A stretch of 64,000 nucleotides of DNA from Posidonia oceanica (Eukaryota > Streptophyta > Magnoliopsida > Alismatales > Posidoniaceae): assembly GCA_037176725.1 (NCBI GenBank), contig JAZBRS010000077.1, forward strand, positions 1,426,001-1,490,000. The letters are read 5' to 3'. A program made the translations under genes and the position numbers. How positions within the stretch are numbered: the stretch's first letter is position 1; each line of letters opens with the position of its first letter. The notes beneath the pieces are model-generated. The model saw only the letters and a program-made list of their open reading frames with translations. It was not told where the DNA came from and did no database searches. This document shows, one piece after another, positions 10,598 through 20,709 of the stretch.

Positions 10598-11909
10598 TGG
10601 TTAGACTCCAGCTTTCGTTCCCGGCTTTTTGCTCGCCTGTTTTCGCAGTTTTGCCTGCCTTGTGTGCCTTCTTTGTCTGCTTTGCTCGTTTTTCTGTGCA
10701 AACTCCTAGAAAGTTGCTTTGTGGCTACTTTGCTTAGGTTTTGCACCTCTTTTCGTCTCGGTTTGCGCTCCCTTTCGCTTGGCTTTGCTTCTCTGTTTGT
10801 TTATTTACTTATTGTCTTGCTTATGCTCTTACTTCCTTTACAGCTTACTTGTCTTTATTTTCTTTGCCTTACTTGCTTATTACTGCTTTAGTTATCGCAC
10901 ATTGCATGTCTACATACTTGTTTGGCAACAATACATGCTTTTTGAATGTTGAATGCTTCTTTTACACCTTTGCTGTGTCACTACGCACGCACATGCCTTG
11001 CATACATGCCTTTTGACTCAATGAATGTTTTTTCTTCACCATTATGCTTACAAGCACTTGCACATGCCATGCGCTTGCCTTTTGTTGTGTTGTATGATTG
11101 TTTGCCTGCCATGCTTGACTGATTTTCTTCCCTTTCGCACATGCCATGCCTAGGATAGTAGAGACTTGTTTGCTCTCCCCATGGTTAACTAAAAACCGCA
11201 AGTAAAAAGAACTCCTAGGAGCAACTAGAGACTCTGAACAACCCTTCACTCCCTCTGGTTAATAAAATGTGCAAGATAAAAGACTTTAAAGCATTTGCAT
11301 AAGCATCATATAGGGCATGCATTCTTCTCATTTGAGTCCACCTATTAGTCTGCAAAGGACGGTCCCAGCTTCTTGTTCCACCGCTTTGGGCGTGGCACGA
11401 GCCAGTCGGCCTGTCCCCCCCTCGTCCGGGGGTCGTGTCGGTGTTAGTAGAGGGTACCACCTACGCTTTGGCGGGGTAGAGGCCACCAACGCACCACCCT
11501 GTCATTTCCTGAGCTTTGGGCCGGGAGTTAGACAGGGAACCTACTTTTCTGACCTGAGTCGGTGACCCGTACACCCAGGGGTACCCGGAGTAGACGACCT
11601 TGCTAGGAAACACTAGTTAGGTGAAGGGGGCATACTAGAAAGCATGCATATCATTCATGCCATTTAACTAACTCATTTGCATTCATCTTTTAGTTTCTAA
11701 CCCTAATTTCCTTCTGTTGTGTCAACGTGATCGGTAAGCGAGTTTCCTTTTGCTAGAGCTCGAGTATCGACCCCCGTTGACACCCCTTTTGTGACTTCAT
11801 CCGCGACCATTCCCCTTCCGAGCTATCCGCATTAGCGACGATAGCTCCTCTTAGGAAGCACCACTTGAACACTCGTCGCAGCCCTATTCTCACGCGATCT
11901 AGGTCAGCA
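10598..11909 (+). other. Element B untranslated leader between PBS and gag
   Basis: About 1.3 kb without a convincing gene. The first part is T- and TTGC-rich, resembling the LTR end; the second is GC-richer with several short inverted repeats. There is no counterpart of the extra upstream ORF reported in Ogre. It may carry packaging signals, but nothing here identifies them. Confidence 0.6.
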
Positions 11910-14900
11910 ATGGCACAGTACGTTAGTGAGCCTCTTTTCACTCCTGTCATGGAGAGTGTTCCCGTTCCGGCCCCTCCGGTTGCTCCTTCAGTCCCCCTTG
12001 TTCCCCCTCCGACGCCAGGGTTTCCTCCCTTGACGTCTCTAGGTTCTCAGTACGTCCCGGGACAGTGGCAAGCATCTCTTCCTCCAGATCCGGTCGTCGA
12101 ATCCATCTTGACGACCGTTACTCGCGTTTCGGAGACGCCACTGCCCCCTCCATCCCAGGGATACGTCGCTTTCGACATCCCTTCCACCGTCGCTGCGACC
12201 TTTGCTGTAGAATCCTTTCCTCCCGGACAGTCTGTGTCCGTGCCACTTGTTTCTCAGCCTTCGCCGGCACTACACTTCAGCGTCCCCGCTGGCGAGACGC
12301 CCGAGGCGCAGTACCAGCACCTGATGGAGCTTGCCCAGAGACTGCAGGGCATGGCTCTATCAGTTCGTCCTTCCTGTGCTCCTGTCGTTCCTGAGGTTCC
12401 CTTGAGGCCAGTTCCTGCATTTCATGCATCTACCTCTGCACCTCTGCCTCGACCATCGTCTCAACTGCTCACGGTTCCGACGATGGGGGCCCGTTTGCCG
12501 CCTCCTACTGCACAACACTTAGCACAGCATGCTCCACTTCCCTCTGGTGGTCAGCCCTTTGGACCGACTGGAGCCCAGTACCTCACTGGCTCACTGTCTG
12601 GCACTCCGCCTGTACAGCAACTGGTGCTCCGTCATCCTGCCCCTATCACAGCACAGCATGGCATCTACTCTTCTCCTCTGCATCAGGTCCAGCATCCTGC
12701 ATACACTCCTGCATACACAGTCCCCCAGCACGGATACGCCGGCCATCCCGTCGCTCCACCAGGCGATGCTATGGTAGATCCGGAGGAGCACTTAGGTGCG
12801 ACCCATTCGGCGTATGTGCTCGCTACCCTTGCTGATCCCTCTCCTACAACAGTAATCCCAGACCCCATCAATAACCGGATGGATGTCTTGGAGAAGGCAC
12901 TACGACTAGTGCAGGGTACTGAGCACCAGACCTACCAATTCCGGGACCTCTGCTGCTTTCTAGAGGCGGTACTCCCTCCGAAGTTCAAGATCCCGGACTT
13001 CGAGAAGTATAATGGTAGGGGCTGCCCCGTAGCACACTTGAAGGCGTATTGCGGTGATCTCGCTCAGCTTCAGGCTGACGAGAGGTTGCTGATCCGCTTG
13101 TTCCAGAAGAGTTTGACCGGGCCGACACTCAAGTGGTTTACATCGCTTGATATGTCAGCCATCAAGACTTGGAACGACCTCAGTCAGGCGTTCCTGGAAC
13201 AGTACTCCTTCAACCTCGATCTGGTCCCAAAGAGGGCGGACTTGATCGCAATCAAGCAGAATTCTGGCGAGCCGTTCGGGGAGTACGTCAGCCGCTGGCG
13301 CGCCCTTGCCTCTCAGGTTCGAGATAGACCCTCTGACGAGGCGTCTATCGAGATCGTTATCAAAGGGGCGCAGCCGTCTCTTGGAGCTCTGCTTAGCATC
13401 CAACCAGTCACTACTTTTGCGGCACTCATCAGAGCTGGAGCGCGCGTGGAGAGTTCTTTGCGGAGTGGCAACTTCCCAGCTCTCTCTGCGTTCGCTAAGC
13501 AGGCAGTGATCAGCAGCAACAGTGCCAACAGCAGCGCCTCCAACAACAACAACAGCGGCAGCAGCAACAACCGCCCGAAAAGGAAGGATTCGCCGAAACC
13601 CGCTGTTGCATTCGTCGACTCCCCTGCTGTGCCTATTCGCTTGCCATCCCGGCCTGCCCTAGCTCAGATGGTGTACGCTCCTGCATCTAGGAATCCATAC
13701 ACACCACACATCACTACCACCGCTAGACCGGTCTATCCTACCGCACCGGTTCAGCAAGGCTCACACCCAAGGCAAAGAAGGCCACCCATTGAGAGGCGTA
13801 GTTTCACCCCACTGGTGGAACCACTCACGGCCATCTTGCCAAAGGTTGCATCGCTCCTGAAGTTCCCGGAGGTTCGTCCGCCGCCAAGTCCTCTGCCGCA
13901 TTGGTTTAGGTCGGACCTCTTCTGCAATTTCCATCGAAGTGTCGGGCATTCGACGGACAATTGCTTCTCCCTGCGGAACGTAATTCAGGACTTGATCGAA
14001 TCGGGAACGATTGTGATCGACACGCACGAGGCATTCACTCAAGCACACACTCATGCATCTGCACACTCAGCTGTTCCCCCTCATTCTGGCATCACCCGCC
14101 AACCCTTACCGGAGCACTCTTATCCGGGAGGGGCGGGAACCTCAGGCATCCACTCTGTCTTTCCCTCTGGGCCTGCTACATCTGTGGTCGACCCTTCTGA
14201 TCTCATCTCTGACATCTCTAAGCCTTTCCTAGTCAGTCTCTATCTCGCGGCAGTTGCCCGCTCCGAGTCGGGAATTCACTTGATCCGACCGCGTGCCAGG
14301 CCGAAGCGCCCTCTCGCGTCTCCCACCGTGCTTCCCCAGGCTCAATCCCCTGTGCACCTTCTAGCTAGGGCCCAGCCTAGTTCCCCCATTCACCTCTTAG
14401 GGCGACCTCAGCTACACCTTCTAGGCAGACCTCAACCTGCCTCAGCCTTCCCACCCCGACAACCATGCCCTCTAGAAAGACCTCAGTACCCCGTAGGTCC
14501 TCCTGTAACCCCTCTTGTGCTCGCAGCACGTGCTCCAGTCGTCATTGATTTGACCCTGGACACCCATCGCGTCCCTTACAGCTATGCCACAGAGATGTGC
14601 GCGGAAGTAACGCGATCGGGGAGGGTTTACAGGCCCCCAACACCGGCAATTAGGCCAACTCACCCTAGACCTGTTATGCCCCCACCCTCTAGCCAACCCA
14701 TAGTAGACCCAACTCCAGATCAGCCTGTAACCAGCCAAATCCCTACCCAGCCTATAGTAACCCAGCTTCCTACCACTACTCCCTCAGAACCTGCTAGAAT
14801 CACCCCTCCAGTTGCTAGAAGGAGCCAACCTAAAGCCGACTTGACCTCCCAGCTTAAGAAGGTCAAAGCCGACATTTCTATCTGGGACTTGATCCACACC

Positions 14901-15635
14901 TCTGCCGAACACCGCGAGGCTTTTCTTCGTGTGTTCCAAGCTGCCCGTGTGTCCCAGTCCATTGAGCCTTCAGCCTTGGAGAGCATGGTTGGGTTGATTG
15001 TGGAGCCCCAGGTCATCTCTTTTACGAGTGATGAGCTGCCTCCGGCGGGGATTAATCACAACCAGCCCCTATTCGTCATGGTGCAGTTCAAAAACTTTCG
15101 CATTCCCCTAACACTGGTTGATAATGGGTTAGGCCTTAACGTCTGCCCCTTGCGTACTGCAACCAAGCTCGGATTCAAAGCCGAGGACATCATGCCAGCC
15201 GTGAAGGGAATGACAGCCTTTGACAACACTCACCATGACGCTCTAGGGGTCCTGATTATTCCTCTTGCTATTGGCCCGGTTGTCTTCGACGTAGAATTCT
15301 ATGTCGTCGACTTGCAGTCGAACTTCAATCTTCTGCTTGGGCGCCCTTGGCTTCACAAGCATCAGGTCCTTCCTTCGACCCTCCATCGAATGATAAAGTA
15401 CCATCGCGGCGACAATGTCATTGTCGTCATGGCGGAGAACTTTGAGAAGGAGCGGATCGAAGCAGTCTCCCCCGTGTCTTCGCAATCTATCCCGTTTGAC
15501 CCCGAGACTTCTGAAGCCCTATATCGCATTAATCGGTGTGAGCCGGTTAACTTCATTCCTGATCTTGAACGTGTCAACTCCTTGACCGTTCACAGCAACC
15601 CCTTTCGAATGGTCGAGAATGTATGTCACAGGTGA
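11910..15635 (+). CDS. Element B Gag-protease polyprotein
   Basis: 1241 codons. The start is set at the MAQY ATG rather than the in-frame ATG 15 codons upstream, because element C starts at the equivalent MAQF. Residues 1-340 are proline/serine/glutamine-rich. Residues 357-510 match the retrotransposon Gag core (GPTLKWF, AFLEQY, QNSGEPFGEYVSRW), which assembles the particle. Residues 671-684 are a zinc-knuckle variant CX2HX4HX4C (CNFHRSVGHSTDNC), usual in Tat-type Gags. The retropepsin follows, with DNG at residues 1071-1073 and the LLGRPWLH flap-end motif near 1143. B reads DNGLG where C reads DNGSG. The ORF ends at TGA (15633-15635), where C has TGG, and the frame then continues open into pol. 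Confidence 0.93.
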   Translation: MAQYVSEPLFTPVMESVPVPAPPVAPSVPLVPPPTPGFPPLTSLGSQYVPGQWQASLPPDPVVESILTTVTRVSETPLPPPSQGYVAFDIPSTVAATFAVESFPPGQSVSVPLVSQPSPALHFSVPAGETPEAQYQHLMELAQRLQGMALSVRPSCAPVVPEVPLRPVPAFHASTSAPLPRPSSQLLTVPTMGARLPPPTAQHLAQHAPLPSGGQPFGPTGAQYLTGSLSGTPPVQQLVLRHPAPITAQHGIYSSPLHQVQHPAYTPAYTVPQHGYAGHPVAPPGDAMVDPEEHLGATHSAYVLATLADPSPTTVIPDPINNRMDVLEKALRLVQGTEHQTYQFRDLCCFLEAVLPPKFKIPDFEKYNGRGCPVAHLKAYCGDLAQLQADERLLIRLFQKSLTGPTLKWFTSLDMSAIKTWNDLSQAFLEQYSFNLDLVPKRADLIAIKQNSGEPFGEYVSRWRALASQVRDRPSDEASIEIVIKGAQPSLGALLSIQPVTTFAALIRAGARVESSLRSGNFPALSAFAKQAVISSNSANSSASNNNNSGSSNNRPKRKDSPKPAVAFVDSPAVPIRLPSRPALAQMVYAPASRNPYTPHITTTARPVYPTAPVQQGSHPRQRRPPIERRSFTPLVEPLTAILPKVASLLKFPEVRPPPSPLPHWFRSDLFCNFHRSVGHSTDNCFSLRNVIQDLIESGTIVIDTHEAFTQAHTHASAHSAVPPHSGITRQPLPEHSYPGGAGTSGIHSVFPSGPATSVVDPSDLISDISKPFLVSLYLAAVARSESGIHLIRPRARPKRPLASPTVLPQAQSPVHLLARAQPSSPIHLLGRPQLHLLGRPQPASAFPPRQPCPLERPQYPVGPPVTPLVLAARAPVVIDLTLDTHRVPYSYATEMCAEVTRSGRVYRPPTPAIRPTHPRPVMPPPSSQPIVDPTPDQPVTSQIPTQPIVTQLPTTTPSEPARITPPVARRSQPKADLTSQLKKVKADISIWDLIHTSAEHREAFLRVFQAARVSQSIEPSALESMVGLIVEPQVISFTSDELPPAGINHNQPLFVMVQFKNFRIPLTLVDNGLGLNVCPLRTATKLGFKAEDIMPAVKGMTAFDNTHHDALGVLIIPLAIGPVVFDVEFYVVDLQSNFNLLLGRPWLHKHQVLPSTLHRMIKYHRGDNVIVVMAENFEKERIEAVSPVSSQSIPFDPETSEALYRINRCEPVNFIPDLERVNSLTVHSNPFRMVENVCHR

Positions 15636-15698
15636 GGTTACATAAAGGGTACGCCGCTCGGGCGTCACGGCCAGGGGATCGCAGAGCCGATCGTAGCA

Positions 15699-18308
15699 GT
15701 GGAGCGAAGGAAATCTGAAGGCCTCGGCTACGAGCCCAAGACCAATGAAGATCACTGCTTCCAGCTCAAGGACCATGCACCAGCCATTCCCAGAGACCTC
15801 ACTAACTTTACCAGTGCAGGAACCCTGGGATCATCCGACGATCAAGACACGGTACCGACAGAGGATTGGGTGTGTGTTGAGGATTACTACTCGGATGAGG
15901 AGCAGTCTGGCACAACAGAGGTAGTCCCAACCGGCACAGCAGAAACAGTAGTCAGAGCAGAGGCCACACAGCCAATCTATTCAGCTCTTCCTCTGGCAGA
16001 AACAGCAGGCAGCTCAGCAGGCCCTGTGGCAGAACTGGCAAGTTCCCACTCTTTTGCAGCCACATCAGCTTCCCATGTACAGACAGCAGTAGTGCAGGAG
16101 TCAGAGACACTCCTTTTGGCAGAACCAAGCATGCTACCAGCAGTCACAGCAACATCAGTGCCACTGTCCCTATCTCTGGAGGGGCAGTTAATCAGTACAG
16201 TCAGCAGCGCGGCTCAGCCCGCTTCAGCATCCACACCTCCAAGAATGCAGCAGGCGCAGTCCGCTTCGCATCCTCCTGACAACCAGCAGCAGCTCTCATG
16301 GCAAGACCCCATGGCGTCAGAGGCTGCACCCTCTCAGTTACGGCCCGATACAAAAGGCCAACTGAGCACTACACTCTCCGGGCCCTTGAGCCCTCTGAAG
16401 AGCACCCCTACTTACTCTCCAACAGTGACCCTGGCAGCATATCCATCTATGGCACCGTTGACTTGTCTATTTGGGCCTTCTACATCAGAGTTGCTACCAT
16501 CGGACGCGCCCGTGAACCAGATCATGCAGATTCCCAGGGCAGCAATCCGCCTTGCAGCCGGGCCAATGCCGCAGGCCCCCGGCGCCTACTACGTCGACTC
16601 CCCCTCAGACGAGGAAGAAGGAGTGGCGATAGAAGCCCAGGTCGATTCTTGGATGTCTGACTTAGAGCTACTCTATCAAGAACAGATCAAGTCAATAGCA
16701 GAAGACCTGGCAGAGCATCAAGCCGCAGAAAGGAAAGGGAAAGCCGTGGTTACGGACCCTCCTCTGCAAGAAGACCATGCCTCTATCATGGTCCTGGAAG
16801 AAGACTCAGCAGCGCCGGACTCCCCTAGACCAGATGAGCTCATCACTCTCCGATCAGAAGGCGGGTCTAGGTGGTTTGTGCAACACATGCCTCATTTGAG
16901 CAGTATATCGAGCGGCAGTGCTCAGATCAGCCGCCAGTGCGGCATATCCTCCCCAAGCACATTAGAAGACCCGGAGGAGGAACCATCAGCAGTGCAAGCA
17001 GCAGCAGTAACAGAGCAGAAAGCAGAATCAGTAACAGAGTTGTCAGCAGCCTCAGTAGCAGAATCATCAGCAGTATCAACAGCAGAATCAACAAGGCCCT
17101 CAGCAGTATCAGCAGAGCACTCAGCAGAATCAGTCAGGTCGGAGCAAACAGCAGAAGGAGTTGCTGGGACGGAGGTCGCGCACCGAGGCTACAAGAATAC
17201 CCGAGTGAGCGTGACCATCCTGAAGCGTCACCAGGGCCAAGTAGCGGAACATATACACTCTTTCGACATCGCAAGCCCTTCCTGTGAGAAAGAGATCCTC
17301 TTGGAACTTATTGCTTATGAAGAGGAGGACGATACGGGCACGGATGAGATTGACGAACCATTGCCCGAGTTCCAACCCTATGACGACGACCCAGAAGGCC
17401 CCAACCTCCATGTTGAAGAAGAAACAGAGGTTGTCAACATCGGCACAGCTAAGGAAGTCAGAGAAGTTCGTATCAGTGCCCAGCTGTCCTCCAAGGCTCG
17501 AGCAGAGTTCATCGCATTCCTGAAAGAATATGCGGATGTCTTCGCCTGGAGTTACGAAGATATGGTCGGCCTTGACATAGAAGTAGTGGTGCACAATCTG
17601 CCCTTAAACCCAGATGCCAAGCCAGTGAAGCAGAAACTAAGAAGATGGCGACCACAATGGCTGCTCATGATCAAGGAAGAGATATTGAAGCAGCTCAGGG
17701 TCAACTTTCTGAAGGTCGTTCTTTATCCTGAATGGCTGGCAAACATTGTACCTGTGCTCAAGAAAGATGGCCGAATCCGGATCTGCATCGTCTACAGGGA
17801 CCTGAACAAGGCGAGTCCCAAGGACGACTTTCCGTTGCCTCACATTGACGTCCTAGTCGACAATACAACGGGCCACAAGATGCTCTCCTTCATGGACGGC
17901 TTTTCTGGATACAATCAAATCAAAATGGCAGAAGAAGACATGGAAAAGACTTCATTCATCACCCCTTGGGGAGTCTTCTGCTACCAAGTCATGCCGTTCG
18001 GCCTGAAGAATGCTGGTGCGACCTATCAGAGGGCCATGACTGCGCTGTTCCACGACCTCATGCACCAAGAAGTAGAGGTCTATGTAGACAACATGATTGC
18101 TAAAAGCAAAGAGCCTGAAGATCATCTTACCTGTCTCAAAAAGCTCTTTGACCGTCTACGGAAGTACAAGCTGCGCCTGAATCCTAAGAAGTGTGTATTC
18201 GGGGTGTCTTCTGGCAAATTGCTCGGCTACATTGTTAGCCAAAGGGGGATTGAGGTGGACCCGTTGAAAGCACAAGCCATCGTGGACATGCCACCCCCCC
18301 AGGACTGA
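15699..18308 (+). CDS. Element B pol part 1: linker and reverse transcriptase (broken)
   Basis: The frame is the same as gag-pro and is open from just after its TGA. The ATG at 15699 is the first Met and may not be a real start. Residues 1-600 are a low-complexity Ser/Ala/Glu/Gln linker. The RT, which copies element RNA to cDNA, starts near residue 607 (FLKEYADVFAW), with WLANIVPV near 678, motif A SFMDGFSGYNQI near 730, and MPFGLKNAGATYQRAM. The YXDD box reads YVDN (residues 795-798), so one catalytic aspartate is replaced. VDYRDLN reads IVYRDLN (V698). Both positions are Asp in C. The frame ends at 18308 after a C7 run (18294-18300), and the thumb/connection continues in the next frame. Confidence 0.92.
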   Translation: MERRKSEGLGYEPKTNEDHCFQLKDHAPAIPRDLTNFTSAGTLGSSDDQDTVPTEDWVCVEDYYSDEEQSGTTEVVPTGTAETVVRAEATQPIYSALPLAETAGSSAGPVAELASSHSFAATSASHVQTAVVQESETLLLAEPSMLPAVTATSVPLSLSLEGQLISTVSSAAQPASASTPPRMQQAQSASHPPDNQQQLSWQDPMASEAAPSQLRPDTKGQLSTTLSGPLSPLKSTPTYSPTVTLAAYPSMAPLTCLFGPSTSELLPSDAPVNQIMQIPRAAIRLAAGPMPQAPGAYYVDSPSDEEEGVAIEAQVDSWMSDLELLYQEQIKSIAEDLAEHQAAERKGKAVVTDPPLQEDHASIMVLEEDSAAPDSPRPDELITLRSEGGSRWFVQHMPHLSSISSGSAQISRQCGISSPSTLEDPEEEPSAVQAAAVTEQKAESVTELSAASVAESSAVSTAESTRPSAVSAEHSAESVRSEQTAEGVAGTEVAHRGYKNTRVSVTILKRHQGQVAEHIHSFDIASPSCEKEILLELIAYEEEDDTGTDEIDEPLPEFQPYDDDPEGPNLHVEEETEVVNIGTAKEVREVRISAQLSSKARAEFIAFLKEYADVFAWSYEDMVGLDIEVVVHNLPLNPDAKPVKQKLRRWRPQWLLMIKEEILKQLRVNFLKVVLYPEWLANIVPVLKKDGRIRICIVYRDLNKASPKDDFPLPHIDVLVDNTTGHKMLSFMDGFSGYNQIKMAEEDMEKTSFITPWGVFCYQVMPFGLKNAGATYQRAMTALFHDLMHQEVEVYVDNMIAKSKEPEDHLTCLKKLFDRLRKYKLRLNPKKCVFGVSSGKLLGYIVSQRGIEVDPLKAQAIVDMPPPQD

Positions 18309-20709
18309 AAAAGAAGTCAGAAGTCTGCTTGGGCGTTTACAATATATTAGCCGCTTCATTGCACAGCTTACGCCCATCTGCGAGCCCATATTCAAGCTCT
18401 TGAAGAAGAATGCGCAGATTCACTTGAGCGAGGAGTGTCAGGCTGCATTTGCCAAGATCAAGCAGCTGCTGATCAAGTTTCCTGTCCTGGTCCCGCCTAC
18501 ACCAGGGAGACCTTTGCTTCTCTACCTTTCTACCACGCAGCATTCCATGGGCGCCGTCTTGGGCCAACATGACGAATCTGGTAGAAGGGAGCGCGCCATC
18601 TATTACCTGAGCAAGAAATTTAATGAATGTGAAGCCAGGTACAGTACACTAGAGAAGACCTGTTTGTCCCTTGTCTGGGCTGCACAGAAGCTAAGGCACT
18701 ACATGATGGCATACCCAGTACAGCTCTTATGCCGGCATGATCCTATCAAGTTCCTTTTCCAAAAGCCGGCCATGGTGGGCAGATGTGCTAAGTGGCAGGT
18801 GTTATTATCTCAGTACGACATCACCTTTGTCACACAGAAATCCATGAAGGGTCAGGCCATGGCAGACCATCTTACTGACCTTCCTCTGCCTGAATACCAC
18901 CCCCTCCAGACACAGTTCCCTGATGAAGACATTCTCTTTGCTATGGAGGACTCTGAGCAGAAAGATCCTGAGAAAAGAGGGGAATGGCAGCTCTACTTCG
19001 ATGGTGCAGTCAACAAAAAGGGCCGAGGCGTAGGCGCAGTGCTGACCACGCCCCAGGGACAGATGATTCCCTTCGCGAGGAAGCTGACTTTCGCATGCAC
19101 AAACAATGAAGCGAAGTACGAAGCATGCATCCTAGGGTTGAAAGTCGCCCTCGAACATGAGGCGCAGAAGCTGCATGTGCACGGTGATGCCATGCTGGTA
19201 ATTTCTCAAGTGAACGGCGACTGGAGGACAAAAGATCCCAAGCTTGTGCCATATCACGAACACCTGCGGAGGCTGATGGAAGAATTTGAGAGCATCTGCT
19301 TCACATACATGAACAGAGCCAAGAACGCGTACGCAGACGCATTGGCAACTTTGGCATCCTGGCTCACTATATCAGAAGACGGCACAGTGGATGTATCAGT
19401 TACTCGCATTGAGCAGCCTGCATATTGCCTGAGCATAGAAGAAGCGGATCCAGCAGAGGGGCAGCCCTGGTATCAAGATATAAAATCTTTTCTAGAGTCT
19501 GGTAGTTTTCCTCCTGATACCACGGCAGCAGACAAGAGAACTTTGGCGCGTCTGGCGTCAAAGTATGTGTTGGGGGCTGGGCAGCTGTACAGAAGGTCAT
19601 ACAATCAGATGCTACTATGTTGCCTGGACAAATCGGAGGCTGACACGCTAATGCTCCAAGTGCATGCGGGGACCTGTGGCCCGCACATGAACGGCGTCCT
19701 CCTGGCCAAGAAGATTATGCTTCAAGGATATTTCTGGCAGACCATGGAAGCCGACTGCTGCCGGTTCGTGCGTAGATGCCACAACTGTCAGATTCATGGT
19801 AACTTCATCAAGGCCCCTCCACATCAGCTGCACAACATGTCCTCGCCATGGCCTTTCTCCACCTGGGGGATCGATGTCATTGGCGCCATCCACCCTGCTA
19901 CTTCAAATGGTCATCGTTACATTCTGGTAGCGATCGATTACTTTACCAAGTGGGTGAAAGCAGCCTCTTACAGAACAGTCACCACTGTGGCAACAGAAAA
20001 ATTTTTCAAAAACAATATCGTTGCCCGATATGGGGTCCCGCACTCAGTCATCTCTGATAATGGCACAAACTTCATTGCCAAAAGGATCGAGCAATACCTG
20101 CAGAGTCTCAAGATCAAGTATCATCGATCCTCGCCCTATCGGCCACAGATGAACGGAGCTGTGGAGTCTACAAACAAGAACATTGTCAAGATTCTGAAGA
20201 AAATGGCAGAAACCCACAAGGATTGGCACGACAAGCTCCCGTACGCACTCTGGGCGTACAGTACATCAATCCGGACCTCTACAGGAGCCACCCCATACTC
20301 TCTGGTGTACGGAATGGAAGCGGTGTTACCTGTTGAAGTAGAGATCCCCTCACTGCGGATCCTACGAGAAGCTGAGCTGGAAGAGGCAGAATGGGTCGAA
20401 GACCGCTGCATCCAACTGAACTTAATTGATGAGCGCAGACTGCAAGCTATGCACAACGCTCACTGCTATCAGAAGCGGATGGCCAGAGCATTCTTGAGGA
20501 AGGTCCAGCCCAGAAGCTTTCAGCCAGGGGACCTTGTCTTGCGCGCCATTCATTTGCCTGACGGTCGAGGGAAATTCCGACCCAATTGGCGTGGCCCCTT
20601 TGTGGTCAAGCAGATCTTTTCGGGAGGCGCTGCAACTCTTGAGGATATGGACCAGGTCGAGCAGTCTGAGCCCGTCAACCTCTGCTATCTGAAGAAGTAC
20701 TATCAGTAG
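18301..20709 (+). CDS. Element B pol part 2: dual RNase H and integrase
   Basis: It is open in the +1 frame directly after the C7 run, so it should be the continuation of part 1; the ATG at 18400 need not be used. The Ty3-type RNase H (about 18510-18850) lacks the usual first aspartate (LYLSTTQHSMGAVLG), as is usual in Tat elements. The second, archaeal-like RNase H (about 18980-19370) keeps YFDGA, NNEAKYEA, GDAMLVISQVNG and NAYADALA, so its acidic residues look intact; it degrades RNA in hybrids. The integrase has the HHCC finger (HAGTCGPHMNG, CHNC), then GIDVIG, SDNGTNF and NGAVESTNK, giving a complete DDE triad, then RGPFVVKQ. The stop is at 20707-20709. Confidence 0.94.
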   Translation, partial: RTEKEVRSLLGRLQYISRFIAQLTPICEPIFKLLKKNAQIHLSEECQAAFAKIKQLLIKFPVLVPPTPGRPLLLYLSTTQHSMGAVLGQHDESGRRERAIYYLSKKFNECEARYSTLEKTCLSLVWAAQKLRHYMMAYPVQLLCRHDPIKFLFQKPAMVGRCAKWQVLLSQYDITFVTQKSMKGQAMADHLTDLPLPEYHPLQTQFPDEDILFAMEDSEQKDPEKRGEWQLYFDGAVNKKGRGVGAVLTTPQGQMIPFARKLTFACTNNEAKYEACILGLKVALEHEAQKLHVHGDAMLVISQVNGDWRTKDPKLVPYHEHLRRLMEEFESICFTYMNRAKNAYADALATLASWLTISEDGTVDVSVTRIEQPAYCLSIEEADPAEGQPWYQDIKSFLESGSFPPDTTAADKRTLARLASKYVLGAGQLYRRSYNQMLLCCLDKSEADTLMLQVHAGTCGPHMNGVLLAKKIMLQGYFWQTMEADCCRFVRRCHNCQIHGNFIKAPPHQLHNMSSPWPFSTWGIDVIGAIHPATSNGHRYILVAIDYFTKWVKAASYRTVTTVATEKFFKNNIVARYGVPHSVISDNGTNFIAKRIEQYLQSLKIKYHRSSPYRPQMNGAVESTNKNIVKILKKMAETHKDWHDKLPYALWAYSTSIRTSTGATPYSLVYGMEAVLPVEVEIPSLRILREAELEEAEWVEDRCIQLNLIDERRLQAMHNAHCYQKRMARAFLRKVQPRSFQPGDLVLRAIHLPDGRGKFRPNWRGPFVVKQIFSGGAATLEDMDQVEQSEPVNLCYLKKYYQ

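Noticed and set aside
10565..11016. Leader ORFs of 77-108 codons as the Ogre-type extra ORF upstream of gag
   Set aside because: They are short, Leu/Phe/Cys-rich translations of T-rich sequence in overlapping frames. No conserved domain is visible, and no second copy in the window allows a test.
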